NCBI GenBank assembly: GCA_020073395.1
Contig: JAIQFF010000034.1
Location: 1 to 37,023, forward strand
Length of the DNA: 37,023 nucleotides
Reading direction: 5' to 3'
Origin: Terriglobia bacterium
Lineage (GTDB): Bacteria > Acidobacteriota > Terriglobia > Terriglobales > Acidobacteriaceae
Shown here: one piece after another, positions 8,021 through 18,107 of the stretch
How positions within the stretch are numbered: position 1 is the first letter of the stretch
Layout of the letters: every line of letters starts with the position of its first letter
The notes under the pieces: generated by a model
Database searches by the model: none
Told to the model about the DNA's origin: nothing
What the model saw: only the letters and a program-made list of their open reading frames with translations
Program-made: the position numbers and the translations under genes

Positions 8021-9229
8021 GTGGCGAACGTCAATGTGAAAAGAGGAGTGATTGGAATCCTGACCGGCGGCGGCGATGTGCCCGGCTTGAACCCCGCTAT
8101 CCGGGCCCTAACCATTCGAGCAATTCGAGAAGGTTATGAAGTGGTGGGATTACGTCGCGGGTGGGCCGGCCTAGTCGAAATCGTGCGCGAGAAGGACTAC
8201 GACAACAGCGACAATTTTCAAACCCTGTCCGAAGAGCTGGTCAATCGGGCGGGACGCACCGGTGGGACGTTCCTGCATACCGCACGCACTAATCCGAGCA
8301 AGATGAAAAAGTCCAGTGTCCCGCCGCATCTGCAAGGCACCTACAAAGCCGAGCAAAACGACTTGACCCCCGAAGTTCTGAAGAATCTGGCCTGGCTTGG
8401 CATTGATTACCTGATCCCGATTGGCGGGGATGACACCCTGAGCTACGCCGTGCGCCTATACCAGGAGGGAGTGAAGGTGGTTGCGATTCCCAAGACCATG
8501 GACAATGACGTACCAGGAACGGATTACTGCATCGGCTTCAGCACCTGCGTGACCCGCACCATTGCCATGGCCAATAGCTTGCGCACATCCGCCGGCTCGC
8601 ATGAGCGTTTTCTCGTGCTCGAAGTTTTTGGCAGGTATGCCGGCTTCACCGCCATGCTTCCAACCATGGCCGGCGCGGCCAATCGCTGTGTGATCCCGGA
8701 ACACAAGTTCGACATTGAACGCTTGACCGAGTTGCTGGCTTCCGACCGCCACAAGAATCCGAGCCGCTATTCGGTTGTTCTCGTCTCCGAGGGGGCGATG
8801 TTTCAAGGCGGGGAAATGGTGTTCGAGCGTGAAACCACCGATGCTTTCGGTCACAAGAAGCTGGGCGGTATTGGTGACCTGGTTTCCGAGAAACTGAAAG
8901 AACTCTCTCCCAAGTACAACAGCGGCAAGACGATTGACGTAGTGAATCAAAAACTGGGTTATCTCGTCCGTTGCGGCGATCCGGATGCCATTGACTCGAT
9001 TGTGCCCATGGCTTACGGAAATCTTGCCCTCGACTTGGTCCTCGGTAAGATCCATGGACGGCTTGTAGTCCTGAAAAATGGCCGCTATGACAACATGCCT
9101 ATTGACGCAGTGATCGCTTCGAAAAAAGTGGTGAATATAAAAGAGCACTACAACATCGAACGATTGCGCCCGCACTACAAGAGCTTTGAGATGAAACCGC
9201 TCTTCATCATGACCAGCGAGTCGGGCTAA
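8021..9229 (+). CDS. pfp: Phosphofructokinase with pyrophosphate-type active site
   Basis: 402-residue enzyme of the PFK-A superfamily that phosphorylates fructose 6-phosphate in glycolysis. GGGDVPGLN (about 16-24) is the phosphoryl-donor loop. The key residues are those of PPi enzymes: GGDDT at 135-139 has Asp where ATP-PFKs have Gly, and PKTMDND at 157-163 has Lys where ATP-PFKs have Gly (PGTIDND). The reaction is therefore most likely reversible and uses PPi (EC 2.7.1.90), saving ATP. The GTG start at 8021 is preferred because GAGGAAGGTGG lies just upstream and MANVNVKRGVIGI then begins the fold. It has a tandem CRP/FNR-type site, though a weak one. Confidence 0.9.
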   Translation: MANVNVKRGVIGILTGGGDVPGLNPAIRALTIRAIREGYEVVGLRRGWAGLVEIVREKDYDNSDNFQTLSEELVNRAGRTGGTFLHTARTNPSKMKKSSVPPHLQGTYKAEQNDLTPEVLKNLAWLGIDYLIPIGGDDTLSYAVRLYQEGVKVVAIPKTMDNDVPGTDYCIGFSTCVTRTIAMANSLRTSAGSHERFLVLEVFGRYAGFTAMLPTMAGAANRCVIPEHKFDIERLTELLASDRHKNPSRYSVVLVSEGAMFQGGEMVFERETTDAFGHKKLGGIGDLVSEKLKELSPKYNSGKTIDVVNQKLGYLVRCGDPDAIDSIVPMAYGNLALDLVLGKIHGRLVVLKNGRYDNMPIDAVIASKKVVNIKEHYNIERLRPHYKSFEMKPLFIMTSESG

Positions 9230-9244
9230 TCCATGCACGCGTAG

Positions 9245-9283
9245 GCCCGGACGCCTCGTCTGGGCAGGCGAGCAAGGCTCGCC
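9245..9283. terminator. Tandem hairpins between converging pfp and maeB
   Basis: GCCCGGACG (9245-9253) pairs with CGTCTGGGC (9257-9265), a 9-bp stem with one wobble and a 3-nt loop. Directly after it GGCGAGC (9267-9273) pairs perfectly with GCTCGCC (9277-9283) around AAG. The two stems are 1 nt apart, 15 nt after the pfp stop, and lie between convergent genes. There is no T run, so they may be a terminator acting in both directions or a dispersed REP-like repeat. Confidence 0.5.
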
Positions 9284-9383
9284 AGTGGATTTCTGCAGGT
9301 CGGACGGCGGATTTTCTCCCGTATATCGATTGGCCGGGCGTGGTCTGGCCGGGTGGGCGGGACCCGTCGCCACTCACTTCACT

Positions 9384-11681
9384 TCACTTGCTCACCGTGA
9401 GCGCCACACCGAATCTTGAGCCTGAAACTTCCATTTCCTGTGCGTCCACAACCGCTATCGCGGCGGCGCTCACGATCTCCTCGACCTCAGCCCCGAATGC
9501 CACTACGTGGACCGGCTTGCTCATACCCATGAGGACGGGGCCGAGGGTTTCGGCACCGCCGATCTTTGACAACAGCTTGCAGGCGATATTGGCCGAGTTG
9601 AGATCGGGGAAGATCAGCACGTTCGCCCCACCCTTCAGCGAACTGAAGGGGTACATCTGCTCCAGCATAGCGGGTGATACTGCGACGTCGGCCATGATTT
9701 CGCCGTCCACCACCAGCGCGGGATCGGCTATGTGCAATAACTCCACTGCCTTGCGAACCTTGTCACACAAAGGATGTTTGGTTCCGCCGAAGCTGGAAAA
9801 CGAAAGCATGGCCACCCGTGGCACCACGTCAAAGCGGCGCGCAGTTTCCGCCGTGCACAAGGCGATTTCCACCAGGTCCTCGGCGGTGGGCTCGATGTTC
9901 ACGCTGGTATCGGCCAGGAAGTACAGGCTGCCGGTACGAGTCACGATGGGGTAGCAGCCTGAAATCCGGTGCAGGCCTTCGCGCACACGTACAATTTGCA
10001 GCGCAGGACGGATGGTGTTCGGGAAGTGCTGGGTAACTCCCGCCACCAGTGCATCGACGTCTCCCATGTGCACCATCATGGAGGCGAAAACATTCCGGTC
10101 CTTGAGCAGGGCGGGCGCTTCAGCGAGGGTGACCCCTCGCCGTTGCCGCAAACGGTAGAGTTCCTGGACATAGTCTTCGCGCATTGATGACCCCGCTGGA
10201 TCTATGATCCTCACGTCTCCCAGGGTCAGTCCCAACACGGCTGCGCGAGAGTGGATAATTGCCGGGTCGCCCAGCAGCACCGGAATTGCAATTCCTTCAT
10301 CCAACAGGCAGTGCGCGGCGCGCAGGATCCTGTCATTGTCTCCCTCGGGAAAGACCACCTGCTTTGGTTTGGCCTGAGCCTTGTGGATCATCATGCGCGC
10401 CACTTCATGGGCTTTTCCCAGCCGACTCTCCAGTTGTTCGCGGTAAGCCTCGATGTTCACCGGCTCCTGTGCCACTCCGCTGCGCATGGCGGCTTCGGCA
10501 ACAGCGGACGCCTCCCACACCAGCACCCGCGGATCGAAGGGCTTGGGAATCAGGTAGTCAGGACCAAACGTCAAGCGCTCCACGCCGTAAGCGCGGCAGA
10601 CGGAGTCGGGCACATCCTCTTTCGCAAGAGCGGCCAGGGCGCGCGTGGCGGCAAGCTTCATCTCTTCATTGATGGCGGTGGCTCGCACGTCTAACGCGCC
10701 ACGGAAAATGGAGGGGAAGCCGAGTACATTGTTTACCTGGTTGGGATAGTCGGAACGTCCCGTGGCGACGATGACATCATTCCGGCTGGCCTTTACTTCT
10801 TCGTAGGATATTTCCGGGTCGGGGTTCGCCATGGCGAAAACGATAGGCCGCGCTGCCATGGATTGCACCATGTCGGGCGTGACTGCGCCTTTCACGGAGC
10901 AGCCCACGAATACGTCTGCACCCCTCATCGCCTCGGGCAGTGTGCGCAGTCTGGTCTCATGCGCGAAGCGGTCCTTGTGGCGGTTCATGCCTTCTTCGCG
11001 GCCCTTGTAAATGACTCCCTTGGTGTCGCACAGGATGATATTGTCCCGCTTTACCCCCAGGCGAACATAGTGCTCAGCACAGGCAATGCCCGCCGCTCCC
11101 GCGCCGTTGAACACCACCCGCACTTGCTCGATATCTTTGCCCACAACTTCGAGAGCGTTCAGCAGAGCCGCTCCGGAGATGATGGCTGTGCCGTGCTGAT
11201 CATCGTGAAACACCGGGATCTTCATGGTCTGGCGCAGCATTTCTTCGATGTAGAAGCACTCCGGCGCCTTAATGTCCTCAAGGTTGATGCCACCGAAGGT
11301 GGGCTCCAGGAGCTGGCAGACCTTGATGATTTCGTCGGGATCGCGCGTGTCCAGTTCGATGTCGAAGACGTCCACGTCAGCGAAGCGCTTGAAGAGGACG
11401 GCCTTGCCTTCCATCACCGGTTTGCCGGCGAGGGCTCCGATATCGCCCAGGCCGAGCACCGCGGTGCCATTGGTGACTACGGCCACGAGATTGCCGCGGG
11501 CGGTGTACTTGAAAGCGTCGTGCGGGTTCTGCCTGATCTCCAGGCAAGGCACGGCAACCCCAGGGGTGTAGGCCAGGCTGAGATCGCGTTGGGTACGACA
11601 TGGCTTCGTCGGTGTGACTTCGATCTTTCCCGGACGCGCCCCAAAATGATAGTCGAGTGCTTGCTCCCTGGTGAGCGACAT
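9384..11681 (-). CDS. maeB: NADP-type malic enzyme with C-terminal phosphotransacetylase domain
   Basis: 765-residue fusion protein of the MaeB type. Residues about 1-140 are the malic enzyme N-domain ([35 protein letters not shown]), followed by the NAD(P)-binding domain with [18 protein letters not shown] and [21 protein letters not shown]. From about residue 425 a phosphate acetyl/butyryltransferase domain follows ([18 protein letters not shown]; later [19 protein letters not shown]); in E. coli MaeB this domain is regulatory. It decarboxylates malate to pyruvate, making NADPH. AAGGAGA lies 6 nt before the ATG. It follows gltA by 83 nt on the same strand and is probably co-transcribed, linking both to the tandem-site promoter upstream of gltA. 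Confidence 0.95.
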   Translation of the reverse strand: MSLTREQALDYHFGARPGKIEVTPTKPCRTQRDLSLAYTPGVAVPCLEIRQNPHDAFKYTARGNLVAVVTNGTAVLGLGDIGALAGKPVMEGKAVLFKRFADVDVFDIELDTRDPDEIIKVCQLLEPTFGGINLEDIKAPECFYIEEMLRQTMKIPVFHDDQHGTAIISGAALLNALEVVGKDIEQVRVVFNGAGAAGIACAEHYVRLGVKRDNIILCDTKGVIYKGREEGMNRHKDRFAHETRLRTLPEAMRGADVFVGCSVKGAVTPDMVQSMAARPIVFAMANPDPEISYEEVKASRNDVIVATGRSDYPNQVNNVLGFPSIFRGALDVRATAINEEMKLAATRALAALAKEDVPDSVCRAYGVERLTFGPDYLIPKPFDPRVLVWEASAVAEAAMRSGVAQEPVNIEAYREQLESRLGKAHEVARMMIHKAQAKPKQVVFPEGDNDRILRAAHCLLDEGIAIPVLLGDPAIIHSRAAVLGLTLGDVRIIDPAGSSMREDYVQELYRLRQRRGVTLAEAPALLKDRNVFASMMVHMGDVDALVAGVTQHFPNTIRPALQIVRVREGLHRISGCYPIVTRTGSLYFLADTSVNIEPTAEDLVEIALCTAETARRFDVVPRVAMLSFSSFGGTKHPLCDKVRKAVELLHIADPALVVDGEIMADVAVSPAMLEQMYPFSSLKGGANVLIFPDLNSANIACKLLSKIGGAETLGPVLMGMSKPVHVVAFGAEVEEIVSAAAIAVVDAQEMEVSGSRFGVALTVSK

Positions 11682-11764
11682 AAAGTTCTCCTTGGCCGTG
11701 CATTCTGTTGAGCATTCCGCTTCTTTTTCAGATCCCGCTGCAAGGTGCGCCGGAATAAGTGATC

Positions 11765-13072
11765 CTAGCGAGGCACAGCCAGGGCATTGCGTTTGGCCAG
11801 CGGAACGAATTCACGCACTTCGTGCCCGGTCCAGATCTGCCGCGGACGCGCAATCTTCTGTTCTGGGTCGTTCAGCATCTCCTGCCACTGCGCCAGCCAC
11901 CCCACCGTCCGAGGAATGGCAAACAGTACAGTAAACATTTCGGGCTTGAACCCCATGGCCTGATATATGATGCCGGAGTAAAAGTCCACATTGGGATACA
12001 ATTTGCGCTTGATAAAGTAATCGTCCTCCAGCGCAATCCGCTCCAGTTCGAGCGCAATGTCCAACTTGGGATTGCGACCGGTTACTCCGAACACCTGCTC
12101 GGCGGCCCATTTGATGACCTTGGCGCGGGGATCGTAGTTCTTGTAAATCCGGTGCCCGAATCCCATCAACTTCCCATGTCCATCTTTGATCTGCTTGATG
12201 TAAGCCGGCACGTTGTTCTTGGAGCCAATCTCATCCAGCATTTTCACTACTTCTTCGTTGGCGCCTCCGTGCAGCGGTCCCGCCAGGGCGGCGGCGGCCG
12301 CCGCGGTGGCGAGATAGGGGTCAACATGCGAACTGCCCACGCACCGCATCGCATTGGCGCTGCAGTTTTGCTCATGATCGGCATGCAGGATAAACAGAAT
12401 GTCCAGGGCCCGTGCCAGTATGGGATTTGCCACGTACTTTGGTTCCACCATCTTCCACAGCATGTTCAGGAAGTTCTCGACATAGCTCAGATCGTTGTCC
12501 GGGTACACATAGGGAAAGCCCAGACTGTGCCGGTACGCCATGGCAGCCATGGTGGGCAGCTTCGCCACCAGCCGCTTTACCTGCAGCAGGCGGTTAGCCG
12601 GATCGTGGATGTCCCTCGCCTCCGGGTAAACCGTCGCCAAAGCGGCCACGGTGCTCACCAACATGGCCATGGGATGGGCGTTGTAACGAAAACCCTCCAT
12701 GAACTTCTTGGTGGTTTCATGCAGCATCGTGTGATGGGTGATTTGATCGACCCAAAGCTTCAGCTCTAGCTTGGCGGGCAGGTCGTGAAACAACAACAGG
12801 TAGGCAACCTCAAGGAAGCTGCAGTGTTCAGCCAGGACCTCGATGGGATAGCCCCTGTAACGCAGGATGCCGCGGTCGCCATCAATGAACGTGATCGTGC
12901 TGCGGCATGAAGCCGTATTCATGAAGGCCGGGTCATAGCTCATGATTCCGAAGTCTTCAGGACTGGTCTTGATCTGCCGCAGGTCCATGGCCCGGATCGT
13001 GCCGTCTTCGATGGGCAGCGTGTAGTTCTGTTGTGTGCGATTGTCGGTGATGGTGATGCTGTTTTGTGCCAT
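11765..13072 (-). CDS. gltA: Citrate synthase
   Basis: 435-residue type II citrate synthase, joining acetyl-CoA and oxaloacetate at the entry to the TCA cycle. The catalytic residues are visible: a His in [10 protein letters not shown], a His in [14 protein letters not shown] and an Asp in [19 protein letters not shown] is also intact. The N-terminal extension of about 50 residues is typical of the Gram-negative hexameric type, which NADH often inhibits. GGGGGA lies 6 nt before the ATG. It has its own tandem CRP/FNR-type promoter in the 190-bp gap after the kor genes and is followed by maeB. Together these genes point to a regulated central-carbon module. Confidence 0.96.
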   Translation of the reverse strand: MAQNSITITDNRTQQNYTLPIEDGTIRAMDLRQIKTSPEDFGIMSYDPAFMNTASCRSTITFIDGDRGILRYRGYPIEVLAEHCSFLEVAYLLLFHDLPAKLELKLWVDQITHHTMLHETTKKFMEGFRYNAHPMAMLVSTVAALATVYPEARDIHDPANRLLQVKRLVAKLPTMAAMAYRHSLGFPYVYPDNDLSYVENFLNMLWKMVEPKYVANPILARALDILFILHADHEQNCSANAMRCVGSSHVDPYLATAAAAAALAGPLHGGANEEVVKMLDEIGSKNNVPAYIKQIKDGHGKLMGFGHRIYKNYDPRAKVIKWAAEQVFGVTGRNPKLDIALELERIALEDDYFIKRKLYPNVDFYSGIIYQAMGFKPEMFTVLFAIPRTVGWLAQWQEMLNDPEQKIARPRQIWTGHEVREFVPLAKRNALAVPR

Positions 13073-13148
13073 CTGAAATCCCCCTGACCACGGGCCGTGG
13101 GTTGAAATCGGAGTTTCCCTAGATCGTATTTCCCGATCCGCACAAACA

Positions 13149-13213
13149 AGACTAAGAGGTCTTAACCAAGATCACAGTGTGCCTTGTCACGAAGTCTGGT
13201 GACGCGGGTCACA
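13149..13213 (-). promoter_or_regulatory. Tandem CRP/FNR-type operator and -10 of gltA-maeB
   Basis: The outer site is GGTGA-CGCGGG-TCACA at 13198-13213 and the inner site AGTGT-GCCTTG-TCACG at 13176-13191, with centres 22 bp apart. TAGTCT (minus strand, 13154-13149) keeps only the first two and last bases of the -10 consensus but lies exactly where a class II site at -41.5 requires. The inferred transcript start is about 13142, with a 70-nt leader to gltA. Confidence 0.65.
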
Positions 13214-13261
13214 AGAGATCGATGGCGGGCGCCAGGGGTCGTGGGACGCGGCCGCGTGGCC

Positions 13262-14815
13262 TCAATAGGCGAAGCCGTCCGCCTGCGCGACTGCGCCGGC
13301 ATAGGCTTGATGGTTGACGAACTCCCAACCGGCGGCGAGGGCTAGGCGGTCGATTTCAAGCAAGGCGCAGTCCTTTACCTTGGCTTCGAGGACTTTCAGG
13401 GCAGATTCGCGAGTCAGGCAGTTGGTCTCGGCCAACATCGCTCCCAGCATCACAATGTTTGTGGCCTTGGCGGAGCCGAGCTTGTCCGCGATCCGCGAGG
13501 CGGGAACGCTGATCACATTCGCCGTGGGGAGGGCAAGGTCCTCCGGCAGTTTGTCGCCGGAGTAAAGAATGAGTCCTTCCGGAGCCACCTGCGGCGCGAA
13601 CTTGCGTAGGGCAATCTCACTCATCGCCACCAGCACCTGGGGGCGCGAAACCAGAGGCGAGCCAATACGTTGGGTCGACAGGCATACATGACAATGGGCG
13701 CTGCCGGAGCGCATCTCCGGTCCATAGGAAGGAAGCCAGCTGACTTCCAGACCTTCACGCATGCCCATCTCGGCCAGTAACTGGCCGAGCAGGAGCACAC
13801 CTTGTCCGCCAAAGCCGGCCAGCTTGATAGCAAGCTGCTCAAATCCATGCGGGTGTGGCGCCGAGAGGCCACGTACTCCTTCTTTTCGGATTTCAAGCAC
13901 CTCTGAGACCGGGCGCTGCGGGGGAGCTGAGTCGGGAGGAAGTTCCAGCTTCCGGTCCCGGAAAACGTTCAGCGGAAACGAGGGAATCATTTGTTCCGCC
14001 ACCCAACGGCGCGCATCCACGGGGTCCTTTCCCCAGATCGTCGGGCAAGGCGAAAGAATCTCGACAAACGAAAAGCCCAGGTTATCGCGCTGGTTTTCGA
14101 GTGCTTTGCGAATCGCCCTCCGCGCTCTCATGATGTTCTTGTTGTCTGAAAGCGCCACACGCTCGATATAAACGGGAGCTTCAAGCGTGGAAAGCAGTTC
14201 TGACATATGCAAGGGGAAGCCCTCGTTGGCGGGTCGGCGTCCCCAGGGCGAAGTTGTGCTCTTCTGCCCCACCAGCGTGGTGGGAGCCATTTGGCCGCCG
14301 GTCATGCCGTAAATGGCATTGTTCACGAAGAAGACTGTGATCTTCTCTCCCCGGTTCGCGGCATGGATGATCTCGGCGGTCCCGATGGCGGCCAGGTCAC
14401 CGTCCCCCTGGTACGCGAGAACCAGTTTTTCCGGGCAAGCTCGCTTCAATCCTGTAGCCGCGGCGGGAGCGCGTCCGTGAGCCACCTGCACATTTCCAAC
14501 GTCAAAATAGTAGTAGGCAAACACCGAACAGCCCACCGGGCTCACGAAAATGGTCTTGTCTTGCAGGCCCAGATCTTCGATGGCCTCAGCAATCAGCTTA
14601 TGCGCGACGCCATGCCCGCATCCCGGACAGTAGTGTGTCTGGTGTTTCAATTCTGACTTGCGCTCGTAGATGTCGTAGAACACCGGCGATTTGGAATGGA
14701 CGACTTCGTAACCGTTGCTGCCGGCATGTTGTTCCGTCGGACTGCTGGTGGTTTCGTCCGCCATCTCTAGCGCTTCGCCTTCCATGACCGTATCCATAAG
14801 GTACCTGCCAGTCAC
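13262..14815 (-). CDS. korB: 2-oxoacid:ferredoxin oxidoreductase, fused beta (TPP) and gamma subunits
   Basis: 517-residue fusion. The N-terminal part (about 55-310) is the thiamine-diphosphate beta subunit: [15 protein letters not shown], then [12 protein letters not shown] and [11 protein letters not shown], the usual TPP/Mg motif. The C-terminal part (about 328-510) is a gamma subunit, with [20 protein letters not shown] and [14 protein letters not shown]. With KorA and KorD it would make a complete 2-oxoglutarate- or related 2-oxoacid:ferredoxin oxidoreductase, which forms or uses succinyl-CoA with ferredoxin as electron partner. In many bacteria beta and gamma are separate genes. A GTG start at 14815 overlaps the korA stop (GTGA); an ATG at 14797 is a possible alternative. 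Exact 2-oxoacid specificity is inferred from family and context. Confidence 0.92.
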   Translation of the reverse strand: MTGRYLMDTVMEGEALEMADETTSSPTEQHAGSNGYEVVHSKSPVFYDIYERKSELKHQTHYCPGCGHGVAHKLIAEAIEDLGLQDKTIFVSPVGCSVFAYYYFDVGNVQVAHGRAPAAATGLKRACPEKLVLAYQGDGDLAAIGTAEIIHAANRGEKITVFFVNNAIYGMTGGQMAPTTLVGQKSTTSPWGRRPANEGFPLHMSELLSTLEAPVYIERVALSDNKNIMRARRAIRKALENQRDNLGFSFVEILSPCPTIWGKDPVDARRWVAEQMIPSFPLNVFRDRKLELPPDSAPPQRPVSEVLEIRKEGVRGLSAPHPHGFEQLAIKLAGFGGQGVLLLGQLLAEMGMREGLEVSWLPSYGPEMRSGSAHCHVCLSTQRIGSPLVSRPQVLVAMSEIALRKFAPQVAPEGLILYSGDKLPEDLALPTANVISVPASRIADKLGSAKATNIVMLGAMLAETNCLTRESALKVLEAKVKDCALLEIDRLALAAGWEFVNHQAYAGAVAQADGFAY

Positions 14816-15864
14816 ACACGTACGGACATCTGCTTTTCAATTTGTTCGAGTATCTCTTCGACCGATGGCACGTTGCCGCCGACCCGGCCATAAAACGCCA
14901 CTGGCTTATTGCTTCCCACCGCCAGTTGCACGTCCTCGAGCATCTGGCCGTTGCTTAATTCAACCACCAGAACGCTTTCCGCCCCGGCGACTATGCTTGC
15001 CAGTTCCTTCGAAGGGTACGGCCAAAGCGTAATAGGACGGAAGAGTCCCACCTTCCAACCTTGCTTTCGTGCCTGTTCCACGGCGGAGCGCAGAACGCGC
15101 GACACGATGCCGAATCCAACCAACAAGAGTTCTGCGTCATCGGTTTCGTACTGTTCAAACAGGGTCTCGGATTGCTGCGCCCGGATATATTTTGCCTCCA
15201 TGCGGCGCTGGTGCTGTTCCAGGTCGTCAGGTTCCAGGTAGATCGAGGAGACCAAATTCTGGCGCGTTTCTGGAGTCCCCTTCACCGACCAGGGCTTCTC
15301 TGGAACAATTGCCTCCCGAAACTCAAGGTCCAGCGATTCCATCATTTGTCCGACGAAGCCATCGGCCAGCACGATAGCAGGATTGCGATACTTGTCCGCC
15401 AGCTCAAAGGCCAACATGGTGAGCTCAGCCATTTCCTGCACCGAAGCCGGCGCCAGAACGAAATTGCGATAGTTGCCGTGCCCTCCTCCTTTCACGGTGG
15501 CGAAATAATCGCTTTGCTCGGGCGCAATGTTTCCCAGACCGGGGCCGCCGCGCATCACGTCCACGATCACGCAGGGAAGTTCAGCCCCTGCCAAATAGGA
15601 AATACCTTCCTGCATCAGGCTGAGGCCGGGGCCAGAGGAGGCGCTCATGACACGGACCCCGGCCGCAGCGGCGCCGTAGACCATATTGATCGCGGCGACT
15701 TCACTCTCCGCCTGGAGGAAGGTTCCTCCAACCTGCGGCAGATACAAGGCTGCCGCTTCGGTGATCTCGCTGGCGGGAGTAATGGGATAACCGTAGAAGG
15801 CGCGGCAACCGGCGAGGATTGCGCCCTTGATCACGGCTACATTGCCCTTACACAGCCGGCGCAT
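14812..15864 (-). CDS. korA: 2-oxoacid:ferredoxin oxidoreductase alpha subunit
   Basis: 350-residue alpha subunit carrying the pyrimidine-binding domain of the TPP enzyme. It has the usual [18 protein letters not shown] near the N-terminus, a [22 protein letters not shown] segment and a C-terminal domain ending in [11 protein letters not shown]. The start at 15864 is chosen because GAGGAGGG lies just upstream of the ATG and [15 protein letters not shown] begins the conserved fold; the longer open frame runs antisense-like through korD. It overlaps korD by 17 nt and korB by 4 nt, so the subunits are translated from one message. Confidence 0.94.
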   Translation of the reverse strand: MRRLCKGNVAVIKGAILAGCRAFYGYPITPASEITEAAALYLPQVGGTFLQAESEVAAINMVYGAAAAGVRVMSASSGPGLSLMQEGISYLAGAELPCVIVDVMRGGPGLGNIAPEQSDYFATVKGGGHGNYRNFVLAPASVQEMAELTMLAFELADKYRNPAIVLADGFVGQMMESLDLEFREAIVPEKPWSVKGTPETRQNLVSSIYLEPDDLEQHQRRMEAKYIRAQQSETLFEQYETDDAELLLVGFGIVSRVLRSAVEQARKQGWKVGLFRPITLWPYPSKELASIVAGAESVLVVELSNGQMLEDVQLAVGSNKPVAFYGRVGGNVPSVEEILEQIEKQMSVRV

Positions 15865-16126
15865 GTTGCCCTCCTCGCGATCCCGCGACTGTCTTTGGGG
15901 GCGCTGCCAGGCGGAAGACTGTGATCGCTCCCGGCTCCGGGCAGCAATAGAAGCAGATGCCGCAACCCGTGCAGCCGTCGCCGGCATACACTGCCGGATG
16001 CACTCCATAGGCGCTCAGCTCATCGGCCAGTGCCAGACACTTTGGCGGACACGACTCGACACATAGCCCGCATCCTTTGCACTCTTCAATGTTGATTTCG
16101 ATGTTGCCGCGCGCGAGACCCGGCAT
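15848..16126 (-). CDS. korD: 2-oxoacid:ferredoxin oxidoreductase delta subunit (2[4Fe-4S] ferredoxin)
   Basis: 92-residue ferredoxin-type subunit with two cluster motifs, [14 protein letters not shown] and [16 protein letters not shown], each with the full CxxCxxC...CP set. It passes electrons from the KorAB centre to soluble ferredoxin. The ATG at 16126 is preferred because GAGGTGA lies 5-6 nt upstream; a GTG at 16135 overlapping the CoA-transferase stop (GTGA) is the alternative. It sits between the CoA-transferase gene and korA in a tightly packed unit, which supports a role with a CoA-thioester 2-oxoacid enzyme. Confidence 0.92.
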   Translation of the reverse strand: MPGLARGNIEINIEECKGCGLCVESCPPKCLALADELSAYGVHPAVYAGDGCTGCGICFYCCPEPGAITVFRLAAPPKTVAGSRGGQHAPAV

Positions 16127-16131
16127 GGGGG

Positions 16132-17460
16132 TCACCTCGAGACCGCTTGCATTACTTCGGGATGCTGCAACCATTTGGTTCTCTCGCAATATTCGTACAG
16201 CTCGGGGCGAAAGGTTGGCTCCGCGATTTCGATCAGGGCCCGGGCCCGCTCCCGGATTGACTTTCCGTGCAGATAGGCAACTCCATGCTCGGTCACGACA
16301 TAGCGAACCAGTCCGCGCGATGTAACCACCCCAGCCCCGGGGCTGAGCATAGGTACAATGCGCGAGATAGTTCCACTCTTTGCCGTTGAAGAGATCGCGA
16401 TGATGGGCTTGCCGCCCTTGGAGCGGGAGGCCCCGCGAAGGAAGTCCACCTGCCCGCCAATGCCGCTGTAGAACTGGTTGCCAATCGAATCCGAACAGAC
16501 CTGGCCAGTGAGGTCAACCTGCAATGCTGAATTGATCGCCACCATATTGTCATTACGGGCAATCAGCGTCGGATCATTGGTGTAGGCCGTGGGGTGAAAT
16601 TCGAAGATCGGGTTGTTGTCCACGAACTCGAAAAAACGCCTCGTGCCCAGAGCGAACCCGACGATGATCTTGCGCGGCTTGAAATTCTTGCGCGCTCCGG
16701 TGATCACACCGTTCTCGATCAGGGGAATCACACCCTCGGAAACCAATTCGCTGTGTATGCCCAGATCTTTGCGATCGCTGAGAAAGGGCAGAACCGCGTC
16801 CGGAATGCCTCCAACACCGGTTTGCAGAACTGCCCCATCTTCAATCAGGCCCGCTACGTTGCGCGCAATGGCAACGTGCATGTCGGTGACCTCTGGCTTC
16901 TTTAGTTCGCATAGCGGCCGTGACGATTCCACCACCGCATCTATGTCACTGACATGAATGAAGCTGTCGCCATAGGTTCGCGGCATATAGTCGTTGACCT
17001 GGGCGACAACGTAACGGGCACACTTGGCGGCGGTCAGGGTGGTGTCCACGCCAACGCCAAAACTGCAAAAACCGTGCGAATCCGGAGGCGAGACTTCAAT
17101 CAGTGCCACATCAATCGGCATGGCGCCATTTTCAAAGAGAGCTTCGATCTCACTCAGATAAATCGGAGTGTAGTCGGCCCGGCCCTCGTTGATGGCCGCC
17201 CGCACGTTGCCTCCGATAAACATCGCATTGTGCCGGAAATGTCCCGCCATCTCCGGGGCCACGTAAGGCGCGCAGCCCATAGTCATCATGTGTACGATTT
17301 CGACGTCGTGCAGTTCGGGCGCGCGACGCATAAGGGATTCCACCAGCGCCTCCGGCTCCGCACAACCGGGCTGAATATAAACTCGCGTGCCGGATCGAAC
17401 GCACTGTAACGCTTCATCTGCGCTTTGAATTTTCTTCTTGTATTCGACTTCCCAGGACAT
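16132..17460 (-). CDS. Acetyl-CoA hydrolase/CoA-transferase family protein
   Basis: 442-residue enzyme of the acetyl-CoA hydrolase/4-hydroxybutyrate CoA-transferase family. The catalytic Glu is probably that of [12 protein letters not shown]; the glycine-rich [10 protein letters not shown] and the C-terminal [32 protein letters not shown] segment (here IAEP) are typical. Known members swap CoA between acetate and succinate, butyrate or 4-hydroxybutyrate. Placement directly upstream of korDAB suggests that it exchanges CoA with the succinyl-CoA or other product of that enzyme, replacing succinyl-CoA synthetase, but specificity cannot be read from sequence alone. It is 11 nt after the RsbRD-like gene. 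Confidence 0.85.
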   Translation of the reverse strand: MSWEVEYKKKIQSADEALQCVRSGTRVYIQPGCAEPEALVESLMRRAPELHDVEIVHMMTMGCAPYVAPEMAGHFRHNAMFIGGNVRAAINEGRADYTPIYLSEIEALFENGAMPIDVALIEVSPPDSHGFCSFGVGVDTTLTAAKCARYVVAQVNDYMPRTYGDSFIHVSDIDAVVESSRPLCELKKPEVTDMHVAIARNVAGLIEDGAVLQTGVGGIPDAVLPFLSDRKDLGIHSELVSEGVIPLIENGVITGARKNFKPRKIIVGFALGTRRFFEFVDNNPIFEFHPTAYTNDPTLIARNDNMVAINSALQVDLTGQVCSDSIGNQFYSGIGGQVDFLRGASRSKGGKPIIAISSTAKSGTISRIVPMLSPGAGVVTSRGLVRYVVTEHGVAYLHGKSIRERARALIEIAEPTFRPELYEYCERTKWLQHPEVMQAVSR

Positions 17461-17471
17461 GTTCTCTCTCC

Positions 17472-17948
17472 TCAGTGCATCTTCCCCGCCGCGACAACTT
17501 CATGCTGGGCGTGCCCTTTAGGCGACTCCTCATAACCCTGCGCGGCATAGTAAATCGCAGAATCAAAAAACTGATCCAGCTGCTCCAGCAGCTCCTGCTG
17601 GCCGAATATCTCGATAGGGTTATCGGCTACAGACTCCCGTTTCAGAAACTCCCAAAGGTTCTGCTTGGTGAGAACTATGGCCCGGATCAACTGGCTGAGA
17701 GGCACTCCCTGAGCCGCACGACGGACCCCTATCGCCCGGTAACGATGCTCGATATCTTCCTCTTGTCGTTCCAGCAGCCAATTGCCTAATTGGTGGTAGA
17801 TCTCATACACGCGGGCGTTGAGCTCGTAGGTGGGAACATTATGGTACTCATGGAGTTGTCCAGAGGCCTGGACTTTCTCGGAAAGACTCAACGCCAGTGC
17901 GTTAGCGTGAGTCTCGATCAGGCGTACAAGTCGGTTGGAGAGCATCAT
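17472..17948 (-). CDS. RsbRD N-terminal-like sensor protein, copy 1
   Basis: 158-residue all-helical soluble protein resembling the N-terminal sensor domain of RsbT co-antagonist RsbRD, but with no STAS domain after it. Landmarks are RLVRLIETH at the N-terminus, VYEIYHQLGNWL, PLSQLIRAIVLTKQNLWEFLKRES and FDSAIYYAAQGYE. A close paralogue lies at 25244-25717. No cysteine ligand set for a cluster is seen; conserved His and Tyr residues could bind a cofactor. It is the first gene of the unit that continues with the CoA-transferase and korDAB, so a signalling protein leads a metabolic operon. GGAGG lies 5 nt before the ATG. Confidence 0.75.
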   Translation of the reverse strand: MMLSNRLVRLIETHANALALSLSEKVQASGQLHEYHNVPTYELNARVYEIYHQLGNWLLERQEEDIEHRYRAIGVRRAAQGVPLSQLIRAIVLTKQNLWEFLKRESVADNPIEIFGQQELLEQLDQFFDSAIYYAAQGYEESPKGHAQHEVVAAGKMH

Positions 17949-17978
17949 GGCAGCCTCCCTGTTTCTCGCTCACAGAAC

Positions 17979-18043
17979 ACTATGGATCCGGCAAGGATTT
18001 CTGGCGATGATCTGAAGCACAACTGAATGTGACCTGAATCACA
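17979..18043 (-). promoter_or_regulatory. Tandem CRP/FNR-type operator and -10 of the RsbRD1-CoA-transferase-kor unit
   Basis: The outer site is the perfect TGTGA-CCTGAA-TCACA at 18028-18043. The inner site GATGA-TCTGAA-GCACA at 18006-18021 is weaker; its centre is 22 bp away. CATAGT (minus strand, 17984-17979) is a 4-of-6 -10 match placing the inner site exactly at -41.5 and the outer at -63.5. The inferred start is about 17972, 24 nt before the ATG. Confidence 0.75.
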
Positions 18044-18107
18044 CCACTGCTGTCGTTGCGGAAAAGGCGGGGACGCGTACGACTGTGGCGCAGAGCTCGC
18101 CCAGGGG

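Noticed and set aside
7767..8039. Open frame overlapping the pfp start
   Set aside because: It runs through the pfp operator and ends inside pfp; no good start signal and no recognisable motif. Possible but unsupported.
10863..12769. Long plus-strand open frames opposite maeB and gltA
   Set aside because: Both are antisense to well-supported enzymes and their products lack any domain pattern.
13246..13257. Perfect palindrome ACGCGGCCGCGT just after the kor genes
   Set aside because: No loop for a stable hairpin and no T run; most likely a chance GC-rich palindrome.
15061..15924. Plus-strand open frame opposite korA
   Set aside because: Antisense to a conserved subunit; no ribosome binding site or domain.
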